From Niveibacterium umoris (GTDB taxonomy: Bacteria; Pseudomonadota; Gammaproteobacteria; Burkholderiales; Rhodocyclaceae), in the NCBI RefSeq assembly GCF_014197015.1, contig NZ_JACIET010000001.1, forward strand, positions 930,001-994,000: a stretch of DNA of 64,000 nt. Direction: 5' to 3'. This document shows, one piece after another, positions 47,027 to 55,413 of this stretch (positions are counted from its first letter, which is position 1; the number at the start of each line of letters is the position of its first letter). The notes under the pieces are model-generated. The model was not told where the DNA came from. It made no database searches and saw only the letters and a program-made list of their open reading frames with translations. Made by a program: the position numbers and the translations under genes.

Positions 47027-47824
47027 ATGCACCCGACGCTCAACATCGCCGTCAAGGCCGCGCGCCGCGCAGCCAGCATCATCAACCGCGCCTCGATGGA
47101 TCTCGACCAGATCGAAGTCCGCGCGAAACAGCCCAACGATTTCGTCACTGAAGTAGATCGCGCAGCAGAAGCAGCGATCATCGAGACGATCCGTGAAGCC
47201 TATCCGGACCATGCGATTCTAGCAGAGGAGTCCGGCGCCTTCGGCGACAGCGAGCACCAGTGGATCATCGATCCGCTCGACGGCACGACCAATTTCATCC
47301 ACGGCTTTCCGCAATACGCTGTGTCGATCGCCTATGCGCAAGCCGGCGTCGTGCAGCACGGCGTGGTGTTCGATCCGACACGCAATGAACTCTTTACCGC
47401 GTCGCGTGGCCGCGGCGCGTTCCTGAACGACCGCCGCATCCGCGTCTCCAAGCGCATCCGCCTGAGTGACGCGCTGGTCGGCACGGGCTTCCCGTATCGC
47501 GCCTTTGAGCATGCAGAGGCCTACATCAAGATCTTCCGCGAACTGACCGAAAAGACGGCCGGTCTGCGTCGCCCGGGTTCGGCATCGCTCGATCTCGCGT
47601 ACGTCGCTTGCGGTCGTTTCGATGCGTTTTTTGAAATCGGCCTTGCACCTTGGGACTTCTCGGCCGCAGCGCTGATGGTTCAAGAGGCAGGTGGTCTGGT
47701 CAGCGACTTCGCTGGCGATGCGGACTACGTCAACACCGGCAACATCGTCGCCGGCACCCCCAAGGTCTTCTCGCAACTCATGCAGATCATCCAGACCCAC
47801 AAGGGTGACGCGCTGACTGCCTGA
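47027..47824 (+). CDS. suhB: Inositol-1-monophosphatase SuhB
   Basis: Mg/Li-sensitive phosphatase; in E. coli SuhB also joins the Nus complex in rRNA transcription. 265 residues with metal motifs [30 protein letters not shown] and [18 protein letters not shown]. The trmJ-suhB divergent pair is a common proteobacterial arrangement. Confidence 0.95.
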   Translation: MHPTLNIAVKAARRAASIINRASMDLDQIEVRAKQPNDFVTEVDRAAEAAIIETIREAYPDHAILAEESGAFGDSEHQWIIDPLDGTTNFIHGFPQYAVSIAYAQAGVVQHGVVFDPTRNELFTASRGRGAFLNDRRIRVSKRIRLSDALVGTGFPYRAFEHAEAYIKIFRELTEKTAGLRRPGSASLDLAYVACGRFDAFFEIGLAPWDFSAAALMVQEAGGLVSDFAGDADYVNTGNIVAGTPKVFSQLMQIIQTHKGDALTA

Positions 47825-47863
47825 AACTGAAAGAGTCGAAGGGCGCAGTTCCAGCGATCACGC

Positions 47864-47869
47864 TATACT
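47864..47869 (+). promoter_or_regulatory. tRNA-Leu -10 box with GC-rich discriminator
   Basis: TATACT followed by GCCGCCCC, a discriminator typical of stringently controlled stable-RNA promoters, 23 bases before the tRNA. The -35 region is weak. Confidence 0.5.
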
Positions 47870-47892
47870 GCCGCCCCTCGACTCACCAGTGT

Positions 47893-47977
47893 GCGGGTGT
47901 GGCGAAATTGGTAGACGCACCAGATTTAGGTTCTGGCGCCGCAAGGCGTGAAGGTTCGAGTCCTTTCACCCGCACCA
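47893..47977 (+). tRNA. tRNA-Leu (UAG)
   Basis: 85 bases. Acceptor arm GCGGGTG pairs with CACCCGC, followed by encoded CCA (47975-47977). Anticodon stem CCAGA/TCTGG holds loop TTTAGGT with anticodon TAG at 47927-47929. A long variable arm (GCGCCGCAAGGCGT) and T arm with GGTTCGAGTCC mark a type II tRNA. It reads CUA/CUN leucine codons. Confidence 0.97.
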
Positions 47978-48109
47978 CCGTTCTTGTTGGGATTCCCGGA
48001 TTGTCGATCTGACGGGCTGGCCCCGTCCTCAAGGCATTTTCCCGGGGAATCTTCCCTCGTTTTCCCGAAGCTTTTTCCGTTTTCCCAACGGGACCCCTCC
48101 CCCTCCGGA

Positions 48110-49150
48110 TCACCTCTGCGACGAGAACGCGTTGGAGAAGTGCGGCACCATGAACTTCACCGGAAAGTTTGTCGGCATGCTGTGCGTCGCGTCGATCAAC
48201 TCAAGATGATGTTCCACGCCCTTGGCGTCCAGTAATCGTGAAAACGCCTGGCTGCCGGCGACGATCCAGGCGTATTCATCGTCCTTGCCAACCACAATCC
48301 GGATCGACTTCAGCCGCACCGCCTGTGCAAGGTAGGCATCGATCTTTTCCTGCGGCGCACCGAAACCCCGTTCCCAGTTGTCGATAATTCGCTGATCGTC
48401 CGGCGTTCCGTCGAACCGGGGTATCTCTGCGTGCGGGCGAGGCAGCGCCGGATTCGGGGAAAACGCGGCGCCGTATGCCCGTTTGATTTCGCTGTTCCAG
48501 CTATCCCAGGCAGACTTGATCTGGCCCGGAGCGACCAGTCCCGGGGCGAATGCGAGCACCGATTGATAGACGTCCGGGTGTCTCATGCCAAGGTGGATCG
48601 CGCCAAAGCCTCCCATCGACGCGCCCGCTATGCCTCGGCCTTGGGATGTCGGAATGGTGCGGAGCGTGCTGTCCGCCCACGCCACCAACTCCTTCACCAC
48701 ATGGTCTTCCCAACGTCCGGTGACTGCCGAATTCACATAGAAGCTGCCCCGAAGACTGTTTGTTCCATCCGCCTCCACGATGATGAAGGGTGTCACGTCG
48801 GGCTTGCGCATTTCCGTGTCGAGTGCATCCTTGAAATACGAGAGGAAGCCCATGCCTCCGCCAAAGCCATGCAGGTAGTACACCACCGGGAAACGGCGCT
48901 CTGGATCGTCAAAATAGGCCGGTGGAAGGTAGACCGAAAAGTAGCGAGACGCAGCCTCCTGCAAGATGCCGTCATGTACGGCCTCTGAACGCAGCTCCTC
49001 GAAGAGCAGCAGGGATCGGGCCGCGGTTGTTGGCTGGCGCGCGCTGACCTCCGCTTTGACGGGTGTCGCTGCCTGCACGTCACAGGCAAGAAATGCGGCG
49101 CCCAAGGCACAAACACCGAAAAGCGTTGCAAGTTTGATGGCTGGTTTCAT
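48110..49150 (-). CDS. Exported alpha/beta-hydrolase esterase
   Basis: Esterase-D/feruloyl-esterase type (PF00756-like) serine hydrolase, 346 residues. A signal peptide (MKPAIKLATLFGVCALGAAF, cut likely after CDVQA) sends it to the periplasm or outside. The oxyanion segment is VVYYLHGFGGGMGFLSYF; nucleophile Ser179 is in GRGIAGASMGGFGAIHLGMR; an Asp lies near VVGKDDEYAW and the His in LIDATHSMP. Substrate unknown; may act on acyl or aryl esters. Divergent from an AraC-type gene with a 56-base gap. Confidence 0.85.
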   Translation of the reverse strand: MKPAIKLATLFGVCALGAAFLACDVQAATPVKAEVSARQPTTAARSLLLFEELRSEAVHDGILQEAASRYFSVYLPPAYFDDPERRFPVVYYLHGFGGGMGFLSYFKDALDTEMRKPDVTPFIIVEADGTNSLRGSFYVNSAVTGRWEDHVVKELVAWADSTLRTIPTSQGRGIAGASMGGFGAIHLGMRHPDVYQSVLAFAPGLVAPGQIKSAWDSWNSEIKRAYGAAFSPNPALPRPHAEIPRFDGTPDDQRIIDNWERGFGAPQEKIDAYLAQAVRLKSIRIVVGKDDEYAWIVAGSQAFSRLLDAKGVEHHLELIDATHSMPTNFPVKFMVPHFSNAFSSQR

Positions 49151-49206
49151 GATCGGGTACGCGAGTTCAACATGGCATTCATCCTGACCGCCTGCGAGCG
49201 TCCAAA

Positions 49207-50136
49207 GTGAACCTTTCTTGCGATTCGCCGCCGACGAGTGATGCGCTCGCTGCGATCCGCCGCTTGCTGGTTCATATCGAAGCCAACCTGACCGAACCTT
49301 TGAGTCTGGCCGATCTGGCCGCCGCAGCGGACTATTCGCCTTTCCACCTGCATCGCGTGTTTGGTGCGCTGGCCGGTGTTCCCTTGATGAGCTACGTGCG
49401 TAACCGTCGGCTCGATGAGAGTGTGGTGGATCTGCTGAACGACCGCGGATCTGTTCTCGATCTCGCGATCCGCTATGGATTTGGATTCGAGCAGAGCTTT
49501 ACGCGTGCGTTTTCGCGACGCTTCGGCACGACGCCCGCCCGTTTTCGCCGATCGCCCAAGGCGGTACGTATTGCCGCCCCACTTGCCGTTCAGGAACCAC
49601 GCGGCGGCGGAATCCTGGCAGAGCCGGCGTTTCTCGTGTGTCCCCAACGTGTCCTGGTCGGCCGTTCAAGTCAGGTCGCGCTTGATCGCGATCGCATCGA
49701 AGGCCTGGCGAATGGCGCAGCGCGCGCGTTCATGCAGACGGACGCGCCGAGAATTCAGGCTTGTCTCTCACGCCAGGTCTATTTCGGCTATGTCAAACCT
49801 GTGCACCCGATGACAGGGTTTGCCACCTATGTGCCGTCACTGGAGGTTCGGCCGGATGCGCCGCTGCCCTCCGGGCTACAGCGCTACGTGATCCCCGCCA
49901 GACGCTTCGCCGTGTTCCGTTACGTGGGTTGGCACGCCCCTGAAGCGTTGAATTTTGCCAAGTTGAGCGCGCTGCTGGACAGCATTTTCCTTGACTGGCT
50001 ACCGCATGCAGCCTGGCGGCTTGATCCGGCGTTTCATCTGGAATCGGTCGATCTGAGCCGCTGCAGCCCCGACTTCACCGAAGCGCAGATCCATATCCCC
50101 GGCGCGCCGATCGGAAAGCCGATCGGTCGCTGTTGA
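49207..50136 (+). CDS. AraC-family regulator with GyrI-like effector domain
   Basis: 309 residues: an N-terminal AraC double helix-turn-helix (residues about 15-115; LSLADLAAAADYSPFHLHRV, then VLDLAIRYGFGFEQSFTRAF) fused to a C-terminal GyrI/Rob-like small-molecule domain (about 130-305). This is the SoxS-like/Rob-type layout used to sense drugs or lipophilic compounds. The start is GTG at 49207, weakly supported. Divergent from the esterase gene, which it may control (inference). Confidence 0.85.
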   Translation: MNLSCDSPPTSDALAAIRRLLVHIEANLTEPLSLADLAAAADYSPFHLHRVFGALAGVPLMSYVRNRRLDESVVDLLNDRGSVLDLAIRYGFGFEQSFTRAFSRRFGTTPARFRRSPKAVRIAAPLAVQEPRGGGILAEPAFLVCPQRVLVGRSSQVALDRDRIEGLANGAARAFMQTDAPRIQACLSRQVYFGYVKPVHPMTGFATYVPSLEVRPDAPLPSGLQRYVIPARRFAVFRYVGWHAPEALNFAKLSALLDSIFLDWLPHAAWRLDPAFHLESVDLSRCSPDFTEAQIHIPGAPIGKPIGRC

Positions 50137-50177
50137 ACGGCGCATCAAGCGCAGGCGAAGCCGCCGGGTGAAACGCA

Positions 50178-50642
50178 TCATTTCGGCACGCGCCCGCTCA
50201 GCCCCAGGCAGAACCTGAACGCCCGGTGTGCCAGATCGACGGGCGGCACATACATCATCGGGCATCCTCCCTCGATCACCGTCATGCCCGCCGCGCGACA
50301 CACGTCCATCGCCTCGGCGCTGACGCTCCCTTCGCCAAACGATCGATGCAGCCACAGCGCGCGCACGCCGCACGACGCGGCCTCCTTGGCCACCTCCACA
50401 GCGGCTGCAGGGGTGGTCACCACCATGACACTGCCGACGTGGGCAGGCACATCGGAGAGGCGTCTGTAGCAGGGCTCGTCGCCGATTCTCTCGGCCGCCG
50501 GATTTACGAGGAACACCGTGTGCCCTGCATCACGTAAGCGTTTCGCGATCAGCGCTCCCGGGCCGCTGCCAGTGCGCGATGCGCCGGCAATTGCCACGTA
50601 TTGGCTCTGCAGAAAGATGGCGACATCGGTCGGCATGTTCAT
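50178..50642 (-). CDS. CoA-binding domain protein
   Basis: 154 residues forming a single Rossmann-type CoA-binding domain as in succinyl-CoA synthetase alpha (YVAIAGASRTGSGPGALIAK, VMVVTTPAAAVEVAKEA, GGCPMMYVPPVDLAHRAF). It has no catalytic partner here. ATG at 50642 has GGGAG five bases upstream. Function unknown; members may regulate acyl-CoA metabolism. Convergent with the AraC-GyrI gene with a 41-base gap. Confidence 0.8.
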   Translation of the reverse strand: MNMPTDVAIFLQSQYVAIAGASRTGSGPGALIAKRLRDAGHTVFLVNPAAERIGDEPCYRRLSDVPAHVGSVMVVTTPAAAVEVAKEAASCGVRALWLHRSFGEGSVSAEAMDVCRAAGMTVIEGGCPMMYVPPVDLAHRAFRFCLGLSGRVPK

Positions 50643-50804
50643 GACGTCTCCCGCTGGCAATCGAGTGACGCCAGTGTCGCAATCGCAGCTCCTGAATGTA
50701 TTGCGGTGGCTCAGAGCGGCAGGCGTCGCACATGCCGACTGGGTGCTTTTCTCGCTGACGTTTTTTTCCTATAGCCGCGCTGCGAGAACTGGCCCAATGG
50801 GGCC

Positions 50805-51899
50805 ATGAAAACCCAGCGGACACGGCACATGAAACGACGTGACCTCCTCCTGGCAGGTGCTCGCCTGCTTTGCTTCTGCAGCCTGCCCTCAATCGCTCTC
50901 GCGGCAAACGACAGGCGCAGAGAGCCGGAATGGCTCCCCGAAGCCTTAAGCATGCTCGCAGACGCCGCGCGCGCGCCAAGCAGTCACAACACCCAGCCGT
51001 GGCACGTCGAACTGCATGAACGCAATCGCTGGACGCTGCGAGTTGCGCCGGGCAGAAGCCTGATGGTTGTGGACCCGGATGGGCGTGAGCGGAGCCAGAG
51101 CCTCGGCGCATTCATCGTTGCGCTGGAAGTTGCCGCCGCAGCCCGTGGGCTACGGCTCGAAGTGACCAGCACGACATCCCCTGACGCGCCCATCGCGCTA
51201 CACCTCCTTCCCGGCCCTCGCGATACCTCGTCACTCGGGGCGCTGCGTCGGCGCCGCACCCTGCGCAAAGCCCTGGCTCCGTTGGCTGACATGCAACCCT
51301 GGCTTTCGCAGCTCTGCGGAAAAACGGAGACGGCGCGGTTCATTGCGGCCGGAACGCCGGAGGCGGCGGCGATCGATAGAGCAACCCTGCTGGCCACTGA
51401 AGAACAGTGCAAACAAGACGGCGTCTGGCACGAACTGGCGCGCTGGATTCGCTGGCGACCCGGCGATGTCGTGGCGAACCCGACCGGCATCACACCGCAG
51501 ACGATGGAACTGACCTGGCTGGCGCGACGCTGGGTCGAAGCAAGCTACAGCGCCGACGATGTGCTGGCACCCGCCTTTCGTACCCGCACGCTGCAGCAGA
51601 CTGCGGCGCAGCTGGCAGAAGGCTCTGGCTGGTTGGTCTTCGCGACGGACGACAACACCGCACACGACTGGCGCAACACCGGTGCAGACCTCATGCGTAT
51701 CTGGCTCGAGGCGGTTCCGGCAGCTGTTGCGCTCCATCCCATGTCTCAGGCAGTCGAGGTGACGTCCCGGCGCGCGGCCCTGGAGTCGGCGCTGGGGCTT
51801 ACCCACCTGCAGATGCTCGTGCGCGTTGGCAGACGCGCGTATCCGCCCGAAACGGTCAGCCCCCGGCTTGCGGCGCACCTTATTTCGGGCTGGCGTTGA
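50805..51899 (+). CDS. Tat-exported nitroreductase-like protein
   Basis: 364 residues, related to the FMN-dependent nitroreductase superfamily, Acg-like branch: PEALSMLADAARAPSSHNTQ and PWHVELHERNRWTLRVAP near the start and repeated helices later. The N-terminus MKRRDLLLAGARLLCFCSLP is a twin-arginine-type signal, suggesting export of a folded cofactor protein. ATG at 50805 or 50829 is possible; the second puts the RR motif at the end. Function and substrate unknown. The lipoprotein gene follows with a 10-base gap, so both are likely co-transcribed. Confidence 0.72.
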   Translation: MKTQRTRHMKRRDLLLAGARLLCFCSLPSIALAANDRRREPEWLPEALSMLADAARAPSSHNTQPWHVELHERNRWTLRVAPGRSLMVVDPDGRERSQSLGAFIVALEVAAAARGLRLEVTSTTSPDAPIALHLLPGPRDTSSLGALRRRRTLRKALAPLADMQPWLSQLCGKTETARFIAAGTPEAAAIDRATLLATEEQCKQDGVWHELARWIRWRPGDVVANPTGITPQTMELTWLARRWVEASYSADDVLAPAFRTRTLQQTAAQLAEGSGWLVFATDDNTAHDWRNTGADLMRIWLEAVPAAVALHPMSQAVEVTSRRAALESALGLTHLQMLVRVGRRAYPPETVSPRLAAHLISGWR

Positions 51900-51909
51900 G
51901 GAGATCATC

Positions 51910-52512
51910 ATGCATTCAAGGAAATCATCCATCGTGGCCGGCGTTATCGCGCTAAGCGTTCTGTCCGCCTGCGCGGTACTCGATTCCCGGCCAGACAGCA
52001 CGGCTTCGGCCGGCAGCTGGAACATCGTGCGCAAATCCGAGAGCGTGGAGGTAATGGTTCGCAAGGGCGTACCAGAAGGGGCGCTGAAAACCCCCGGCCT
52101 GGGGACGGTGCGCGTCCACAGCAGCTTTGCAGGTGATGACGTCGAAGAAGTACAGCGGATCGCGGATGCGCTCACGAGCAAGCTCAAGACAGAGTTGCCG
52201 GCCGCTGGCGACGGCGCTTCAACGCTTAACGTGACGATCAGCGAACTGAGCCCGGTTTCGCCAGCATTGAACGTGGCCTCGGCCCTTCTCGTCTTCTATC
52301 CACTGGACACCGGCGGCGCCACCATCGAGGCCGAGCTCGTCGACTCCGGAGGTACACGTGTGGCGGTGTGGCGCGAACGACTCTCCGGCGGTCTGGGGCT
52401 CACCGGCAGTCTCTCTCGCTGGGCAAAGGTCAGGAACGCCGTCGTGGCATGGGGGGAAGCGTGCGCACATCAACCGCCCTGGCTCATGCCCGCCAAAGTG
52501 GCCGCGTTGTAA
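51910..52512 (+). CDS. Small lipoprotein (DUF3313/DUF4410-like)
   Basis: 200 residues with a lipoprotein signal (SIVAGVIALSVLSAC, Cys21 lipidated). The mature part has TVRVHSSFAGDDVEEVQRIA, LNVTISELSPVSPALNVASA and IEAELVDSGGTRVAVWRERL, resembling uncharacterised outer-membrane lipoproteins that assemble as periplasmic accessory factors. GAGGAG precedes ATG at 51910. Its 3' end overlaps the convergent AraC gene by 43 bases. Family name is a guess from pattern. Confidence 0.65.
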   Translation: MHSRKSSIVAGVIALSVLSACAVLDSRPDSTASAGSWNIVRKSESVEVMVRKGVPEGALKTPGLGTVRVHSSFAGDDVEEVQRIADALTSKLKTELPAAGDGASTLNVTISELSPVSPALNVASALLVFYPLDTGGATIEAELVDSGGTRVAVWRERLSGGLGLTGSLSRWAKVRNAVVAWGEACAHQPPWLMPAKVAAL

Positions 52513-53282
52513 AGGCTCAGCAAGTCAGGCCGTGGCGTCGCCATGCGTCTGAATTGTGTGGGCGTCGTCCCGGTCAGCTGGCGGAAGTCCGCAATGAAAT
52601 GCGATTGATCGAAGAAACCGGCACGCAACGCGAGATCGGCATCGCTTGCGGCGTCGATCATCCCCAGGCTCGCGTACAAACGCTGCACCCGAGCCAGCGA
52701 TTTGGGCGCGAGCCCGAACGAAGCCCACACCCGGCGCTCGAGCGTGGCCTTGCTGATACCGAGTTGGTCGGGCAGCCGCGCGATCGGCATGGCGTTGATA
52801 AACCCCATGACCCGGGCACATTGCCTGGGCGACCACACCAGGCGGTCTTCCCAACGTCCGATTGCCGTCTCGATCGATTCGAGGACTTTCGTCAGGCCGT
52901 GGTCTGCCTCGTCAGCGAGTCGCTCGGCGCATAGATGCGGCCAAAGGCGCTCAAGCGGCTGCATCCAACCGGCGAGCGCCTCGGCAGAACAACCGATGAC
53001 GGCCGGTGCGACGCCGCCTGCCAGCTTGACCAGCCATGCGCACGCGCGCGCATCACAGCTCACCGCCCCTGCACCGCGGATCGGGCCGAAGCTGACCGCG
53101 CCATCAACCGACGATTCAAGTTCCCCGATGCGGACCCGCACTGCGCCTTCGACCAGAAAGAGCAAGTGCACCCGAGCCCCCGCCAACAGCGGCAGGTGTT
53201 CGTGCGGCATCAGCTCGACCCAACTCAAACGTTCGAGCCAGGGGAGAAGCGAGTTTGGGATCGGCAGATCGACGAGGCGCAT
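52470..53282 (-). CDS. AraC-family transcriptional regulator
   Basis: 270 residues. The N-terminal beta-rich part (about 1-150, MPHEHLPLLAGARVHLLFLV) is a probable cupin-like sensing domain. The C-terminal double helix-turn-helix (about 155-255) has LPDQLGISKATLERRVWASF and DLALRAGFFDQSHFIADFRQ then LTGTTPTQFRR. Overlaps the lipoprotein gene tail-to-tail and may control that pair (inference). Confidence 0.85.
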   Translation of the reverse strand: MRLVDLPIPNSLLPWLERLSWVELMPHEHLPLLAGARVHLLFLVEGAVRVRIGELESSVDGAVSFGPIRGAGAVSCDARACAWLVKLAGGVAPAVIGCSAEALAGWMQPLERLWPHLCAERLADEADHGLTKVLESIETAIGRWEDRLVWSPRQCARVMGFINAMPIARLPDQLGISKATLERRVWASFGLAPKSLARVQRLYASLGMIDAASDADLALRAGFFDQSHFIADFRQLTGTTPTQFRRMATPRPDLLSLYNAATLAGMSQGG

Positions 53283-53485
53283 GGACCCGGCGTGACGAAT
53301 GGTCTAACTCGCGATTGTTGGTCTTTGTGCTGAGCGGGTTCCTGATCTGAATCGGTCCACGTGCAGATTCGGTGATCCGGCGTGTGATCGACGGTACTTC
53401 GTCAAGGGGTCGCCGTTAGGGCAACACGCCCGCGTCGGCTCTGGTTTGCCCTTCTCGCCCGAGCCATCCCCGGACGACCAATGGG
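53283..53485. other. Intergenic, no gene seen
   Basis: Between the AraC gene and the deaminase gene. It holds two near-identical GAATCGGT/GATTCGGT boxes around 53350-53375 but no convincing promoter, terminator or ORF. Confidence 0.4.
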
Positions 53486-53989
53486 CTAGCGGGAAATCCA
53501 GAACGCGCGCTGCATCGCGATGGTTTCAGCCGCGATTTCGGGAATCGGTCCGATCAACTTCACCGGTTTCTGCGAGTGTGCGAACACGTACTCGGATGAA
53601 ATACTCAGCGTCGGGTTTTCCGCATGGTTACCGGTCGCTGACAGCAGTTGCGCTTCGGTCATGCCGAAAACCACCCGACCGATGTTCGCCCAGTAGGCAG
53701 TGCCGGCGCACATGCAGCACGGTTCCACTGCGGTGTACAGCGTGCAGCCCCACAGGTAGTCGGCGCTGAAGTTCGTTGCCGCGACGCGCGCCAGCGTCGA
53801 TTCGGCGTGATTCACCGTGTCGATGTTGCACTGTTCAAGCAGCACGGTTTCCTGATCGGGCCCGACCAGGATGGCGCCGAACGGGTGGTGACCCAGGCTC
53901 ACCGCGCGCTCGGCCACGGCGTTGGAACGTCGCAGGTGGCGCAGGATCTGCTCATGGGTAGGGTCGAGTCCCTGGGCGGGATAGCGCAT
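53486..53989 (-). CDS. Small zinc nucleobase/nucleoside deaminase (guanine deaminase-like)
   Basis: Cytidine-deaminase superfamily, 167 residues. His61 and proton-shuttle Glu63 in TVNHAESTLARVAA; zinc Cys91 and Cys94 in TAVEPCCMCAGTAYWANIGR. The context next to purine genes suggests guanine or a related purine as substrate; TadA or a pyrimidine deaminase cannot be excluded. AAGGAG lies six bases before ATG at 53989. A terminator separates it from the upstream BMP gene. Confidence 0.85.
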   Translation of the reverse strand: MRYPAQGLDPTHEQILRHLRRSNAVAERAVSLGHHPFGAILVGPDQETVLLEQCNIDTVNHAESTLARVAATNFSADYLWGCTLYTAVEPCCMCAGTAYWANIGRVVFGMTEAQLLSATGNHAENPTLSISSEYVFAHSQKPVKLIGPIPEIAAETIAMQRAFWISR

Positions 53990-54013
53990 GGCAACTCCTT
54001 CAATCGGGCGAAC

Positions 54014-54038
54014 GAAAACGCCCGGCGGCGCCGGGCGT
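54014..54038 (-). terminator. Rho-independent terminator of the BMP-protein gene
   Basis: Perfect nine-base stem ACGCCCGGC/GCCGGGCGT with a three-base loop at 54018-54038; on the minus strand it is followed by TTTTCG. It lies 31 bases past the gene, upstream of the deaminase start. Confidence 0.85.
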
Positions 54039-54068
54039 CTCCACTTCCAGTTTCAGATAGCGCGCGGC

Positions 54069-55142
54069 CTATTTCGGCACCGAGCCTTCGACGCCTTCGA
54101 CGTAGAAGTTCATCTTTGCCAGTTCGCTGTCCGGCAGCGACTTGCCTGCTGCGATGAACTCCTTGCCGGTCTGGTCCTTGAGCGGGCCAGTGAAGGGGTG
54201 CAGCGTGCCGGCCTTGATGCCGTCGCGGCGTTCTTCAGCCAGCTTCTTCACATCCGCCGGAACGGCCGGGCCAAAGGCTTCGATGTTAACCGCGCCCTGC
54301 TTCACGCCGTACCAGATCGGCGTCGGCTTCCAGGTGCCGGCCATGACCTTTTCGACCGTCTCGTTGTAGATCGTGCCCCAGTGCAGCACCGAGGCGGCCA
54401 GGTGCGCCTTGTCGCCGAACTTGCTCATGTCCGAATCCCAGCCGAAGGCGTACACGCCCTTCTCTTTCGCGGCCTGGACGATGGCCGGCGAGTCGGTGTT
54501 CTGCATCAACACATCGGCGCCTTGCGCGATCAGCGTCAGCGCGGCCTCACGCTCCTTGCCCGGATCGAACCAGGTGTTCACCCACACCACGCGTGTCGTC
54601 ACGGCCGGGTTGACACTGCGCGCACCGATCGTGAAAGCGTTGATGTTGCGGATCACCTCAGGAATCGGGAAGGAACCGACCACGCCCAGCTTGCCGTTCT
54701 TCGTCATCTTGCCGGCCACGACGCCGAGCATGTAGGCACCTTCGTAGGTACGCACATCGTAGGTGCCAAGATTCTTGCCGGACTTGTAGCCGGTTGCGTG
54801 CATGAACACCGTCTTCGGGAAGGCCTTCGACACCTTCTCCATCTGGTTCATGTAGCCGAACGAGGTCGCGAAGATCACCTTGGTGCCCTTGCTCGCCAGA
54901 TCGCGGAACACACGTTCCGAGTCGGCCGTCTCGGGCACGTTCTCGATGCCCTGTGTCTTCACCTTGTCGCCGAACTTGGCATCGACTTCCTTGCGGCCCA
55001 CGTCGTGCGAATAGGTCCAGCCATGATCGCCGGTCGGGCCGATGTAAACGAAGCCGGCCTGCAAGGGCTCGGCCGCCTGAGCGGCACTACTGATACCCAG
55101 GGCCAGCGTGACGCCAGCCACAAGACACTTGAATCGGGACAT
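54069..55142 (-). CDS. BMP-family ABC transporter substrate-binding protein
   Basis: 357 residues, periplasmic binding protein of the Med/BMP family (PnrA-like), which binds purine nucleosides. The signal is MSRFKCLVAGVTLALGISSA, cut near AQA/AEPLQAG. Typical segments are FVYIGPTGDHGWTYSHDVGR, FATSFGYMNQMEKVSKAFPK and VNTWFDPGKEREAALTLIAQ. It is divergent from xdhA and from the matching ABC genes, which it should serve. AGGAG precedes ATG at 55142. Confidence 0.95.
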   Translation of the reverse strand: MSRFKCLVAGVTLALGISSAAQAAEPLQAGFVYIGPTGDHGWTYSHDVGRKEVDAKFGDKVKTQGIENVPETADSERVFRDLASKGTKVIFATSFGYMNQMEKVSKAFPKTVFMHATGYKSGKNLGTYDVRTYEGAYMLGVVAGKMTKNGKLGVVGSFPIPEVIRNINAFTIGARSVNPAVTTRVVWVNTWFDPGKEREAALTLIAQGADVLMQNTDSPAIVQAAKEKGVYAFGWDSDMSKFGDKAHLAASVLHWGTIYNETVEKVMAGTWKPTPIWYGVKQGAVNIEAFGPAVPADVKKLAEERRDGIKAGTLHPFTGPLKDQTGKEFIAAGKSLPDSELAKMNFYVEGVEGSVPK

Positions 55143-55413
55143 TGAACGCTCTCCTGTTGGAATTTCGCCGCCAGCCCGTTGGCCGGATTGCGGACTGGGA
55201 TCGACTGTATCGAGTCAGGCCCCTGCAACCCATCCCGCACCGCTTATGAGCGGTATTCGTCCAGCGCAGGTCGCTTTCGCGTCGCGCAGGCGGGTGACCT
55301 TCATAAGCACAGCCGGATAACCCCTATCCGCCCTGCCCCGCTTCGCATTGGCGGCGCAACTGATACCTTCGAATCACCCCAGCGCAACGGTGATTGCGCA
55401 AGAGAGAGCAGCA
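55143..55413. promoter_or_regulatory. Divergent BMP/xdhA control region with palindromes
   Basis: 271 bases. A perfect inverted repeat CGGATA-ACCCC-TATCCG occupies 55314-55330. A second pair, GCTTATGA (55242-55249) and TCATAAGC (55301-55308), is perfectly inverted 51 bases apart. They are candidate operators or a DNA-looping pair for a purine-responsive regulator. No strong -35/-10 pair was seen in either direction. Confidence 0.45.

Noticed and set aside
47978-48109. Terminator or integration site after tRNA-Leu
   Set aside because: Short stems such as GACGGG/CCCGTC occur, but there is no T run, no integrase and no seen repeat of the tRNA end.
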